Shown in pieces: positions 41,871-52,087 of a stretch of 64,000 nt of DNA. The DNA is taken from contig JAUXRY010000015.1 of the NCBI GenBank assembly GCA_030679915.1, positions 1 through 64,000 on the forward strand, written 5' to 3'. Numbering within the stretch: the first letter of the stretch is position 1; every line of letters begins with the position of its first letter. The notes below the pieces were generated by a model. It made no database searches, was not told where the DNA came from, and saw only the letters and a program-made list of their open reading frames with translations. Origin of the DNA: Thiobacillus sp. GTDB lineage: Bacteria > Pseudomonadota > Gammaproteobacteria > Burkholderiales > Thiobacillaceae. Position numbers and translations under genes: made by a program.

Positions 41871-41880
41871 ACCGATCGGT
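41871..41880. promoter_or_regulatory. TetR-type operator upstream of its own gene
   Basis: ACCGATCGGT is a perfect 10-base palindrome within GTTGACCGATCGGTAAA, 18 bases before the tetR start. It matches the operator in front of tusA and supports autoregulation. Confidence 0.65.
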
Positions 41881-41963
41881 AAAATGCAAGTCATCCCGCA
41901 AACTTGTTTGATTGAGGTGCGTTGCACAAACAAGCGCTTGGCGGAGTCGAGTAAAATATCCCT

Positions 41964-42788
41964 ATGAACGTCGCAGAGCTATTAGAGCCACAACACCAAA
42001 ACCTGCCCGCTACGGCAATTAAAGTGCGTGGCGAATTGCTTAACGAGTTGCCACATGATCTCTATATACCGCCGGATGCGCTGGAGATTTTTCTTGAAGC
42101 GTTCGAAGGCCCACTCGACCTCCTGCTATACCTTATTCGTCGTCAGAATCTGGATGTGCTGGACATTCCCATGGCGGCGCTGACCAAACAGTACATGGCT
42201 TACGTCGAGGCTGCACGCGCCACTCGGCTGGAGTTGGCGGCCGAATACTTGTTGATGGCCGCCATGTTGATCGACATCAAGTCACGCATGCTGCTGCCAC
42301 GGGTACAACAGAATGAAGAGGCTAACGAGGGCGACGATCCGCGTGCTGAGCTGGTAAGACGTCTGCTGGAATATGAGCAGATGAAGCGCGCGGGTCAGCA
42401 TCTCAATGAATTCCCCCAGGCCGGGCGCGACTTCGATACGGTGAGCGTGTTTTTACCCACAACGGCCAAGCATTTACCCAGTTTGCACCCGGAAGAACTG
42501 GCCGCTGCCTGGCTGGCCATTCTCTCCCGCGCAAAAAACCGTACGCATCACCGTATCGGCCGCCAGGAATTGTCTATCCGTGAACACATGACCCGGATTT
42601 TAAAACGCTTGTCGCATGGTGAGTTCATGGAATTCAAGGAGTTATTTCCTGATTCTTCGACTGTACATGAACTTGTGGTCACTTTCCTGGCAGTACTGGA
42701 ATTGACCAAGGAAACCCTGCTCGACGTGACTCAGGCCGAGCCGTTTGCCCCTATCTACGTGAAGCTCCATGAATTTACAACCGAATGA
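41964..42788 (+). CDS. scpA: Segregation and condensation protein ScpA
   Basis: The 274-residue kleisin has [20 protein letters not shown], then [15 protein letters not shown] and [20 protein letters not shown], the ScpA core that bridges SMC heads. The C-terminal winged helix lies near residue 200-250. It overlaps scpB by 20 bases, the usual pair. It helps compact and segregate the chromosome. Confidence 0.95.
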   Translation: MNVAELLEPQHQNLPATAIKVRGELLNELPHDLYIPPDALEIFLEAFEGPLDLLLYLIRRQNLDVLDIPMAALTKQYMAYVEAARATRLELAAEYLLMAAMLIDIKSRMLLPRVQQNEEANEGDDPRAELVRRLLEYEQMKRAGQHLNEFPQAGRDFDTVSVFLPTTAKHLPSLHPEELAAAWLAILSRAKNRTHHRIGRQELSIREHMTRILKRLSHGEFMEFKELFPDSSTVHELVVTFLAVLELTKETLLDVTQAEPFAPIYVKLHEFTTE

Positions 42789-43461
42789 CAATCCGGATGA
42801 TCTGAAAACCGTGCTGGAGGCAGCGTTGCTGGCAGCCATCGAGCCGTTGACGCTCGTCGAACTCAAACGCATGTTCGAACAGGATGAATCGGATCAAAGC
42901 CTGTCCAACGATGTATTGCGCCGTGCGCTCGACGAGTTGCGCACGCAATGGCACGGTCGGGGGGTGGAGCTGGTGCAGGTGGCCGACGGCTGGCGCTTCC
43001 AGACCCGCGCTGAAATGCAGCCCTGGCTCACGCGGCTGAAAAATGAAAAACCGCCACGCTACTCACGTGCCGTGCTGGAAACTTTGGCCATCATTGCCTA
43101 TCGCCAGCCGGTGACGCGCGGTGATATTGAGGATATTCGCGGGGTGTCGGTCAATCCCAACATCATTAAAATGCTGGAAGAACGGGGCTGGATCGAAGCC
43201 ATTGGCCATCGCGACGTGCCTGGCCGCCCGGCGCTATTCGGCACCTGCAATCACTTCCTCAGCGATCTCGGGCTGCGCACCCTGTCTGAATTGCCGCCGC
43301 TGGAAGAGCTGGGCCAACTCGTTACACCTGATGAAACTGCATTAATTCCTGAAGTCAGAGCCGAATTGCTGGACAATGACGGTTCCCAGACGTTTGGTGC
43401 GGTGATCGAAATCGTTCGCATCAGCGCTGCGCCTGATACTGCTGTTACCGAGATTCATTGA
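42769..43461 (+). CDS. scpB: Segregation and condensation protein ScpB
   Basis: The 230-residue protein has two winged helices: the first starts [18 protein letters not shown], the second has [20 protein letters not shown] and [20 protein letters not shown], typical of ScpB. It dimerises and regulates the SMC-ScpA complex. The ATG lies in the scpA end, and rluB follows with a three-base gap or an overlapping TTG. Confidence 0.95.
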   Translation: MNLQPNDNPDDLKTVLEAALLAAIEPLTLVELKRMFEQDESDQSLSNDVLRRALDELRTQWHGRGVELVQVADGWRFQTRAEMQPWLTRLKNEKPPRYSRAVLETLAIIAYRQPVTRGDIEDIRGVSVNPNIIKMLEERGWIEAIGHRDVPGRPALFGTCNHFLSDLGLRTLSELPPLEELGQLVTPDETALIPEVRAELLDNDGSQTFGAVIEIVRISAAPDTAVTEIH

Positions 43462-43463
43462 AT

Positions 43464-44354
43464 ATGTCCCGCCCCACATCCCCCATCCGCCGTTCACCCT
43501 CTGCCCCCATGGGTCGCGCAGCGAGTCGTCTGCAACAGGCTACCGCGCCCGAGGCAGCGAGCGAGCGCCTGCAAAAAGCGCTTGCATCGGCGGGGGTCGG
43601 TTCGCGTCGTGAGATGGAAGAATGGATTACCCAGGGGCGGGTGCAGGTCAATGGCGAGACAGCCCTGATCGGCAGTAAGGTCGGGCCGCGTGATGTCGTC
43701 AAGGTGAGTGGCAGGCGCGTGTACTTGCGTTTTGATGAGAAGCGAACGCGTATTCTGATTTATCACAAATCTGAAGGCGAGATTGTCACGCGCGATGATC
43801 CCAAGGGTCGCCCCACGGTGTTTGATGCCTTGCCAAGGCTGCGTGGCGCCAAATGGATTGCCATTGGCCGGCTGGATTTCAATACCGACGGTTTGATGGT
43901 GTTCACGACCTCGGGCGAACTCGCGAACAATCTGATGCACCCGCGCTTTGAAGTCGAGCGTGAGTATGCAGTACGTATATTGGGCGAACTGTCCGAAGAC
44001 ATGATTGCGCAATTACTGGCAGGCATTGAGCTCGAGGATGGCCCGGCGCAGTTGCAAAGCTGTTTTGCTGCAGGTGGCGAGGGGGTGAACCACTGGTATC
44101 GCGTGATTATCAAGGAAGGCCGCAAACGTGAAGTGCGTCGGATCTTTGAACATTTCAAGCTGACTGTATCGCGCCTCACCCGTATTCGCTTTGGCCCGAT
44201 TGCACTGCCACCGCAATTGCGCCGCGGCCAGAAAATGGAGCTTGAAGACGATCTGGTTGCGCGCGTACTGGACTGGGCAGACATGGCGCCCAGTCCGCGC
44301 CGGCAGATGCGCGGCGTGCCGGATAAGCACACGCGCAAACCCCGCATGCGTTAA
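43464..44354 (+). CDS. rluB: 23S rRNA pseudouridine synthase RluB
   Basis: The 296-residue enzyme has an S4 RNA-binding domain (ERLQKALASAGVGSRREMEE) and the RsuA/RluB catalytic domain with GRLDFNTDGLMVFTTSGELA, where the aspartate is catalytic, and KEGRKREVRRIFEH. It makes pseudouridine 2605 in helix 89 region of 23S rRNA. ATG 43464 is preferred over TTG 43458. It completes the scpA-scpB-rluB operon and ends at a perfect terminator. Confidence 0.93.
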   Translation: MSRPTSPIRRSPSAPMGRAASRLQQATAPEAASERLQKALASAGVGSRREMEEWITQGRVQVNGETALIGSKVGPRDVVKVSGRRVYLRFDEKRTRILIYHKSEGEIVTRDDPKGRPTVFDALPRLRGAKWIAIGRLDFNTDGLMVFTTSGELANNLMHPRFEVEREYAVRILGELSEDMIAQLLAGIELEDGPAQLQSCFAAGGEGVNHWYRVIIKEGRKREVRRIFEHFKLTVSRLTRIRFGPIALPPQLRRGQKMELEDDLVARVLDWADMAPSPRRQMRGVPDKHTRKPRMR

Positions 44355-44371
44355 TCCATCAAGCCTTATTG

Positions 44372-44419
44372 AAAAACGGCAGTTTGACTCGTTCAATAGC
44401 GAGTCAAACTGCCGTTTTT
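44372..44419. terminator. Perfect 20-bp bidirectional terminator
   Basis: AAAAACGGCAGTTTGACTCG (44372-44391) pairs perfectly with 44400-44419 across an 8-base loop and ends in TTTTT. Its A and T runs let it stop both rluB and the convergent MscS-type gene. Confidence 0.96.
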
Positions 44420-44452
44420 GCTTTGACCGGGCGCGTATTCAACCCGCTGCGT

Positions 44453-45118
44453 TTACTTTTCAGTCATCTTCTTGATCACGCTTGCAGCCCATTCGCGGCC
44501 ACCGAGGCCGAATGCCAGCGCAAAAGCCAGGCCGATTGCACCAAACCCAATCTGGAAGGCCGCGGTCAACAGGGTCGTGCCAATTGCCAGCTGTTCCAGC
44601 GCAACGAAGATGACGAAGATGATGACCGCATACTCAGCCAAGGTGCTGATGGTCAATGCGCCCTGCACCCCAATGTTGTTGAGGTAGGCGAATACCATGC
44701 GGTTGATGAAACGCGCGACCAGGATGCCAAATACCAGAACCAGAATGGCGACAATGATATTGGGAATATAGAGCACTACCTTGTTGAAGAGGTCTGCCAC
44801 CATGTGCAGGCCGAGGCTGTTGGCTACCGTGACGATCACGATGAAAATGATGACCCAGTAGGCTAATTTGGCGAGGATGCGTGACAGTGACACATCCAGA
44901 TGTCCCTGCTTGAGAAAGGCTTCGATGCCGGTTTTTTCGGCAAGGCTGTCAAAGCGCAGCATATCGAGCAGTTTCATGACACCGGTGCGCACCAGATTGG
45001 CAATTAACCAGCCGACAAACAACAGCACCATGGCAGCGAGCAGTTGCGGTACGAAGCTCGCAAGTTGCGTCCAGAATGAAGAAATAGAGGCTACGAACAC
45101 ATCCAGTTGCTGTTGCAT
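44453..45118 (-). CDS. MscS-type conserved TM-helix membrane protein
   Basis: The 221-residue protein has four to five hydrophobic helices. PQLLAAMVLLFVGWLIANLV and the terminal GAIGLAFALAFGLGGREWAA resemble the conserved TM-helix repeats of small mechanosensitive-channel-like proteins and the pore-lining helix of MscS. The large cytoplasmic beta domain of MscS is absent. It probably forms a small conductance or osmotic release pore, although such short proteins are poorly tested. Confidence 0.8.
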   Translation of the reverse strand: MQQQLDVFVASISSFWTQLASFVPQLLAAMVLLFVGWLIANLVRTGVMKLLDMLRFDSLAEKTGIEAFLKQGHLDVSLSRILAKLAYWVIIFIVIVTVANSLGLHMVADLFNKVVLYIPNIIVAILVLVFGILVARFINRMVFAYLNNIGVQGALTISTLAEYAVIIFVIFVALEQLAIGTTLLTAAFQIGFGAIGLAFALAFGLGGREWAASVIKKMTEK

Positions 45119-45542
45119 GGTTTATTCCTGTGAAATTGGGTTCGGAGCGACCGGGTATAAGTTTTATAGTCGCATCCTGTCTATTATAAGCACATCGTTT
45201 TTCGGTATACCCATCGCCCATGCTCAAAATATTGAAACGCGTTATTTGACGTGCGCCAACTCATGATCGGTTGGATCCACTGCCTGTGCTCGGAACCTCG
45301 GGGTATAAGATCCGGCGCATAAAGGCGGCTATCCAACGCTCCTGACCTATCTCACGTTACGATAGCGCTTCATGTGGGTAAAGGACAGGGCCAAGAGGTA
45401 AGGGTGTACGAATAAGGGGAAGTCTTGAGCGCGTGAACGCTGTCGCAATCTATCGACGTTTATACTTGCTGCGCGCTGAAGCTTGTTCGCACTATCCACA
45501 CGCGTGAAATATGCATTGGGATCAATATCCCAGGATAAAAAT
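45119..45542. other. Divergent intergenic region without a gene
   Basis: About 420 bases separate the divergent MscS-type and GGDEF-EAL genes. On the minus strand TATAAT in the context GCTTATAATAGAC near 45186 is a likely -10 box for the channel gene. I see no RNA gene, riboswitch or repeat. An in-frame upstream start at 45483 exists for the GGDEF gene but is not preferred. Confidence 0.6.
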
Positions 45543-47822
45543 GTGACTTACCGTATCTTTTTACTGTCAGGGTTGTTCTGGCTGGTGTCGCTACCCTTGG
45601 CGTATGCCGAGTCAACCCCGATTTCGGTCCGGGTCGGCGTATTCGACAATCCTCCGATTATTGAAGTCCGGCCAGGGTCTCCTCCCGAAGGGATTGCGAT
45701 CGATGTGCTGCGGGAAGTCGCAAACCAGGAAGGCTGGGAAATCACCTACGTCAACGATAGTTGGGATCGTCTGCTCAGTCAGCTCGATCGAGGCGAGATT
45801 GATGTGCTGACAGGCATCGCCTACACCCCCGAACGTGCCGAGCATTATCGTTTTACGCAGCAAAGCCTGATCGGAAACTGGGGGATGGTTTTTCGCCATG
45901 CAGGCGCACCCATTGAATCGCTGCCCGACCTCAAAGGTATGCGGGTTGCATTGATGAAAGGCAGCATACATAGCCAGGCGCTGGTCGAACTGGCAAAACA
46001 GTTCGACGCACCATTCATCCCGGTATATGTCGACTCGTATGCCGACGTGCTGAAGGCTATCGTCGAGCGCCGTGCCGATGCCGGCGCAGTGAATCGCGTA
46101 TATGCTGCATTGCATGCGCATCAGACCGATGTTGTGGTGACAGGCATCGTATTCAATCCGGTTTTTGTTCATTACGCCGCATCGTTGCAGGCCAGTTCAG
46201 CGCTGATTGCGAGCCTTGATCGCCATCTCACGACACTCAAAGCCGACCCGAATTCGGTCTATTACAAATCGCTGCGACACTGGTTGGAAGCTGCGCCGGA
46301 AGGTCGAGTGCCCGACTGGCTACCTTGGGCCGCGGCTATTGTGTTCAGCCTGCTGGCGCTGACACTGTCTATCGTGGCGCTACTGCGCTATCAGGTGCAG
46401 CGTCAGACAGGCGAGTTGTCGCGTCGCGCCGACCTGTTGCAAACCGAAGTCGAGCAACGCGAACGTGCTGAGGGCCACTTGAACAAGCTGGCCTATTTTG
46501 ATGGCCTGACCCAATTGCCCAATCGCGAAGGATTTTCGCTCACCTTGAACAAGGCTTTGTCCGAGCTGGACGAGAGTGAACGCCTGGCCATGTTATTCAT
46601 AGACGTCGACCGGCTGAAAAATGTCAACGATGGACTCGGACATGGTGCGGGCGATATGTTGTTGCAGCAGGTTGCACTGCGATTTCAGTCTGTGCTGCGC
46701 GGACAGGACCATCTGAGCCGCTTCGGCGGGGATGAATTCGTGGTTATCGTCCCTAGTGTCGATACGCCGGAGGAAGCTGAAAGGGTGGCGAATCGTCTGC
46801 TGCAAAGCCTGGTCCTGCCCATCCCGATCGGATCGACCCAGATATACACCAGTGCCAGTATCGGCATAGCACTCGTGCCGGACGATGCCACCACGATGGA
46901 AACGCTGATCAAGCATGCCGATACGGCCATGTACCAGGCCAAGGAACAGGGCGGCAATCGATGCCGCTTTTACCATACCCAGCAGACGGCGCGCGTCGTC
47001 GAGCGGCTGACGCTCGACACCCGGCTGCGTCAGGCGCTGGAATGGGGCGAACTGCTGTTGCATTTTCAACCCATCGTGGATCTGAACAGTCAGCGCATGG
47101 TAGGCATCGAAGCATTGCTGCGCTGGGAAGATCCTTCGCTCGGCCTGGTGATGCCGGGCGCTTTCATCGCTGCTGCAGAAGACACAGGGCTGATCGTACC
47201 GCTCGGCGAATGGGTACTCGAGGCGGGCTGCGCCCAGCTGCGCGCGTGGCAGAAACAGGGCAGGGCATTGCATATGACCCTTGCAGTAAACGTCTCGACC
47301 CGGCAATTCGAAGGCCGCCGTCTGGTCAAGTCGGTTGAACAGGCGCTTGCCCGCACCGGCCTAGCCGCGGAATGTCTCGAGCTTGAAATTACCGAGAATG
47401 TCATGCTGATCATGAACGACGATGTGCGCAGCAGTCTCGACAGCTTGCGTAAAATGGGAGTGCGACTCGCGCTCGACGATTTCGGTACCGGCTATTCGAG
47501 CTTGAGCTATCTCAAGCAGCTGCCGTTCCATTCGCTCAAGATTGATCAGTCATTCGTTGCCAGAATTCCAGGCGAGGCGGGCGATGTCCAACTTGTCACG
47601 ACGATCCTGGCACTGGCAAAAGGTCTGGACCTGCAAGTCATAGCCGAAGGCATTGAGACCCAGGCGCAATATGATTTTTTACGCGCTAACGGATGTGAGT
47701 TTGGTCAGGGGTATCTGATGAGCCGGCCGCTGCCTGCCGACCAACTGCTTGCCTTGCTCGACCGGGATGCCGCCGGTGGACGCATTATTCCCGCGTCGCA
47801 AGATCCTCATGCCTTAACATGA
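45543..47822 (+). CDS. Periplasmic-sensor GGDEF-EAL protein (c-di-GMP turnover)
   Basis: The 759-residue protein joins a signal peptide (cleaved near AYA-ES), a periplasmic solute-binding type 3 domain (to about residue 245), one membrane helix (WLPWAAAIVFSLLALTLSIV), a GGDEF domain and an EAL domain. The cyclase motif is intact (GGDEF at 395-399), with inhibitory RxxD (RGQD) five residues before it. The phosphodiesterase motif EAL is at 523-525, with DDFGTGYSSL and AEGIET. Both activities are possible; ligand binding outside may switch them. I chose GTG 45543 for its AGGA site and signal-peptide fit. Confidence 0.92.
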   Translation: MTYRIFLLSGLFWLVSLPLAYAESTPISVRVGVFDNPPIIEVRPGSPPEGIAIDVLREVANQEGWEITYVNDSWDRLLSQLDRGEIDVLTGIAYTPERAEHYRFTQQSLIGNWGMVFRHAGAPIESLPDLKGMRVALMKGSIHSQALVELAKQFDAPFIPVYVDSYADVLKAIVERRADAGAVNRVYAALHAHQTDVVVTGIVFNPVFVHYAASLQASSALIASLDRHLTTLKADPNSVYYKSLRHWLEAAPEGRVPDWLPWAAAIVFSLLALTLSIVALLRYQVQRQTGELSRRADLLQTEVEQRERAEGHLNKLAYFDGLTQLPNREGFSLTLNKALSELDESERLAMLFIDVDRLKNVNDGLGHGAGDMLLQQVALRFQSVLRGQDHLSRFGGDEFVVIVPSVDTPEEAERVANRLLQSLVLPIPIGSTQIYTSASIGIALVPDDATTMETLIKHADTAMYQAKEQGGNRCRFYHTQQTARVVERLTLDTRLRQALEWGELLLHFQPIVDLNSQRMVGIEALLRWEDPSLGLVMPGAFIAAAEDTGLIVPLGEWVLEAGCAQLRAWQKQGRALHMTLAVNVSTRQFEGRRLVKSVEQALARTGLAAECLELEITENVMLIMNDDVRSSLDSLRKMGVRLALDDFGTGYSSLSYLKQLPFHSLKIDQSFVARIPGEAGDVQLVTTILALAKGLDLQVIAEGIETQAQYDFLRANGCEFGQGYLMSRPLPADQLLALLDRDAAGGRIIPASQDPHALT

Positions 47823-48690
47823 ATACATACTGATCGCCGCTGGCCGTCTCGAGCCACGTAAAAGGAAGTGCCGGATAAGCGGCTTCCAGCGACTCGCGGT
47901 TGTGACCGATTTCCACCACCAACACTCCGCCCGGATTGAGATGCTCCTTGGCCTGATCCAGAATAATACGTGTGGCATCCAGTCCATCCTCGCCTGAGCC
48001 CAGCGCGAGAGCCGGTTCAGACTGATATTCCGGCGGCAGCGTAGCGACCGAATCGGCATTGACATACGGTGGATTTGACACAATGACGTCGTAGGTGCGT
48101 CCACTCAATGCGCCAAACAGATCCGACGTGATGCATTCGATTCGGTCCTGCATTGAGTATTCGTCAATGTTGCGCACGGCCACGTCGAGCGCGTCGCGCG
48201 ACAGGTCGGCGGCATCAATCTGGGCATTGGGGAAGGCTAGGGCTGCGAGAATAGCAAGACACCCCGAACCCGTGCACAGGTCCAGCACACTGGCTACTTC
48301 GTCCGGCTGCTCAATCCAGGGTGCGAGGTTTTCATGCAGCAATTCTGCAATGAAGGAACGTGGCACGATCACGCGCTCGTCGACGTAAAACCGATTCCCG
48401 TTCAACCAGGCTTCGTGGGTCAGATAGGCAGCAGGAAGACGTTCCTTGACCCGCCGCTCGATCACCGCCTGAACTTGCTCTGACTCGCCATGGGTGAGAC
48501 TGGCATCAAGAAAGGGATCGAGCCGATCCAGCGGTAAATGCAGGGTATGCAGGATCAGATAGGCGGCTTCATCAAACGCGTTATCTGAACCGTGGCCAAA
48601 ACACAGCTTGGCTTCGCTAAAGCGCGATACGGCAAAGCGCAGCCAGTCGCGTACGGTAATGAGGGATTCGGTGTCGTCAAAATGGTTCAT
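47785..48690 (-). CDS. prmB: Ribosomal protein L3 glutamine methyltransferase PrmB
   Basis: The 301-residue enzyme has an N-terminal helical domain and a class I methyltransferase domain with VLDLCTGSGCLAILAALAF, then IDAADLSRDALDVA and the NPPY motif (IVSNPPYVNAD) that binds the glutamine side chain. It methylates L3. Its last 38 bases overlap the end of the convergent GGDEF-EAL gene. It follows dapE at 14 bases in the same direction. Confidence 0.95.
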   Translation of the reverse strand: MNHFDDTESLITVRDWLRFAVSRFSEAKLCFGHGSDNAFDEAAYLILHTLHLPLDRLDPFLDASLTHGESEQVQAVIERRVKERLPAAYLTHEAWLNGNRFYVDERVIVPRSFIAELLHENLAPWIEQPDEVASVLDLCTGSGCLAILAALAFPNAQIDAADLSRDALDVAVRNIDEYSMQDRIECITSDLFGALSGRTYDVIVSNPPYVNADSVATLPPEYQSEPALALGSGEDGLDATRIILDQAKEHLNPGGVLVVEIGHNRESLEAAYPALPFTWLETASGDQYVFMLRHEDLATRE

Positions 48691-48704
48691 GGGCTCAAGC
48701 GTGA

Positions 48705-49841
<1,137 letters not shown>

Positions 49842-50207
49842 TTAAACTCCAAATAAGGCTTGGTACTGCTCTTCGGAAAATCCGATGTGGAAAATACCGT
49901 CCACTTCCAGCACTGGGCGCTTGATCACGCTGGGCTGGTTCTGCATCAGCTGGATGGCATGCGTTTCGTCGGTCACGGCGGCTTTTTCCGCATCAGGCAG
50001 TTTGCGCCAGGTGGTGCCGCGTGTATTGACCAGTGCCTGCCAGCCGGTTTGCGCAACAACGGTGCTTAACCAGCTTGGATCAACGCCTTGTTTCTTGAAA
50101 TCGTGAAACGTGAATTCAAGCTTATGCTCAGCGAGCCAGGCGCGGGTTTTCTTGACTGTCGTGCAATTGGGAATGCCAAAGAGCTTTAAATTGTCGTGGG
50201 GTTTCAT
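49842..50207 (-). CDS. ArsC/Spx-family reductase (YffB-like)
   Basis: The 121-residue protein has a thioredoxin fold with GIPNCTTVKKTRAWLAEH (a single active-site cysteine, C-x-x-V rather than CxxC), then FTFHDFKKQGVD and VIKRPVLEVDG. It matches the YffB group that usually sits next to dapE. Whether it reduces arsenate is doubtful; glutathione-linked thiol reduction is more likely. ATG 50207 fits the family; a longer frame from 50246 is unneeded. Confidence 0.9.
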   Translation of the reverse strand: MKPHDNLKLFGIPNCTTVKKTRAWLAEHKLEFTFHDFKKQGVDPSWLSTVVAQTGWQALVNTRGTTWRKLPDAEKAAVTDETHAIQLMQNQPSVIKRPVLEVDGIFHIGFSEEQYQALFGV

Positions 50208-50287
50208 GCTAATCAGGCGTGACGCGCCGGAATCCGCACGCATCAACGTAAAATCAGGAAATACAAACCGCGATTCTACCCGACCTG

Positions 50288-52087
50288 ATGCATCCTGACG
50301 TTCATTCCCACGCCGCTCCGCCCCCTCTGGGTGAACCCAGTCTGCGTTCGATCAGCAGTCTGTTCCCTTATTTATGGGAGTTCCGTGGTCGCGTGCTGCT
50401 GGCGATGGCGCTGTTGATTGGCGCCAAGTTGGCTTCAGTGGCGGTGCCACTGGTGCTGAAAGAAATCATCGACGCGCTCGACAAGCCACGCCCGGAACTG
50501 GTGTTGCCGTTGACCTTCATCATAAGCTACGGTCTGTTGCGTTTTGCCAGCACGACCTTTTCCGACCTGCGCGATGTCATCTTCGCCAAGGTCACGCAAC
50601 GCGCGATGCGTCGCATCAGCATGGCAGTGTTCCAGCATTTGCACGCGTTGTCGCTGCGCTTTCACCTGGAGCGTCAGACCGGTGGTATCACGCGGGATAT
50701 CGAACGTGGCGCCCGGGCGGTGTCGAGTCTGGTGGGTTATCTATTGTTCCGCATCACCCCGACGGTGCTGGAAATTCTGATGGTGGCGGGCATTCTGTTC
50801 GTCAAACTCGACTGGGTGTTTGGCGTGATTACGTTAATCACGCTGGCCGCTTATCTCGGTTTCACCATCACCATCACCGAGTGGCGCACCCAGTTTGTTC
50901 GGCGTGCCAACACGCTGGATTCCGAAGCGTATGGGCGCGCCATCGATAGCCTGCTGAATTACGAGACGGTCAAATATTTCGGCAATGAACGATACGAAGC
51001 CAAGCGTTACGACGCCAGTTTGATCGAATGGGAGAGTATGGCGTTGAAATCGCAGCGCTCGCTCGGTCTGCTGAATGCCGCCCAGGCTGCAGTCATCGCG
51101 ATAGGCGTCACGCTGATGGTGTTGCGCGCCGCCAATGGTGTGGTTGAAGGCAAGCTGACGCTGGGCGATCTGGTGATGGTGAATGCCTTTCTGCTGCAGA
51201 TGTTCCAGCCGCTGAGTTTTCTGGGGGTGATGTACCGCCAGATCAAGGAATCGATTACGGATGTCGAGCGCATGTTCTCGCTGCTGAAACGGCCACGTGA
51301 AGTCGAGGATGCATCCGATGCACGCGAGCTCGATGTGGTGGCGGGCGCAGTGAAATTCGACCATGTGGACTTTGCCTATAATGCCGACCGGCCGATTCTG
51401 CATGATGTCAGCTTCAGCATTCCCGCGGGCAAAACCGTGGCCGTAGTGGGCGCGAGTGGCGCCGGCAAGTCGACGCTGGCGCGCTTGTTGTTCCGATTTT
51501 ACGATGTGGGCGCGGGCAGTGTCAGCATCGACAGCCAGGACATCCGGGAGGTCACACAGGACAGCCTGCGTATCGCCATAGGGGTGGTGCCGCAGGACAC
51601 CGTTCTGTTCAACGACAGCATCTATTACAACATTGCGTATGGCCGCCCTGATGCCACCCGCGACGAAGTGATCGAAGCCGCGCGCGCTGCCCACATCCTG
51701 CATTTCATCGAAATTCTGCCGCAGGGTTGGGACACTGTAGTCGGCGAACGTGGCCTCAAGTTGTCGGGCGGCGAGAAACAGCGGGTAGCCATTGCCCGCA
51801 CGCTGCTGAAGAATCCAGCCATTCTGATTCTGGACGAGGCCACCTCCGCACTCGACACCAAAACCGAAAAAGCGATTCAGGCCGAGCTGCTGGAGATTGC
51901 CCGCAGTCGCACCAGCCTCATCATTGCGCACCGCTTGTCCACTGTGGTCGACGCTGACGAGATCCTGGTAATGGAAGGCGGACATATCGTCGAGCGCGGC
52001 CGACATCCCTCGCTGCTGGCGAAAAATGGCGTGTACGCGCACATGTGGGCCCTGCAACAGCAGTCCGAAGGCGACGCCGGACCATGA
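50288..52087 (+). CDS. Atm1-type ABC exporter
   Basis: The 599-residue half transporter has six membrane helices and an ATPase domain with Walker A GASGAGKSTLARL, signature LSGGEKQRVAIAR and Walker B AILILDEATSALD. The motif LNYETVKYFGNERYEAKRYD in the membrane domain marks the Atm1/ABCB7 group, which exports glutathione-linked sulfur or metal species. It overlaps the UMF1 transporter gene by four bases. Confidence 0.92.
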   Translation: MHPDVHSHAAPPPLGEPSLRSISSLFPYLWEFRGRVLLAMALLIGAKLASVAVPLVLKEIIDALDKPRPELVLPLTFIISYGLLRFASTTFSDLRDVIFAKVTQRAMRRISMAVFQHLHALSLRFHLERQTGGITRDIERGARAVSSLVGYLLFRITPTVLEILMVAGILFVKLDWVFGVITLITLAAYLGFTITITEWRTQFVRRANTLDSEAYGRAIDSLLNYETVKYFGNERYEAKRYDASLIEWESMALKSQRSLGLLNAAQAAVIAIGVTLMVLRAANGVVEGKLTLGDLVMVNAFLLQMFQPLSFLGVMYRQIKESITDVERMFSLLKRPREVEDASDARELDVVAGAVKFDHVDFAYNADRPILHDVSFSIPAGKTVAVVGASGAGKSTLARLLFRFYDVGAGSVSIDSQDIREVTQDSLRIAIGVVPQDTVLFNDSIYYNIAYGRPDATRDEVIEAARAAHILHFIEILPQGWDTVVGERGLKLSGGEKQRVAIARTLLKNPAILILDEATSALDTKTEKAIQAELLEIARSRTSLIIAHRLSTVVDADEILVMEGGHIVERGRHPSLLAKNGVYAHMWALQQQSEGDAGP

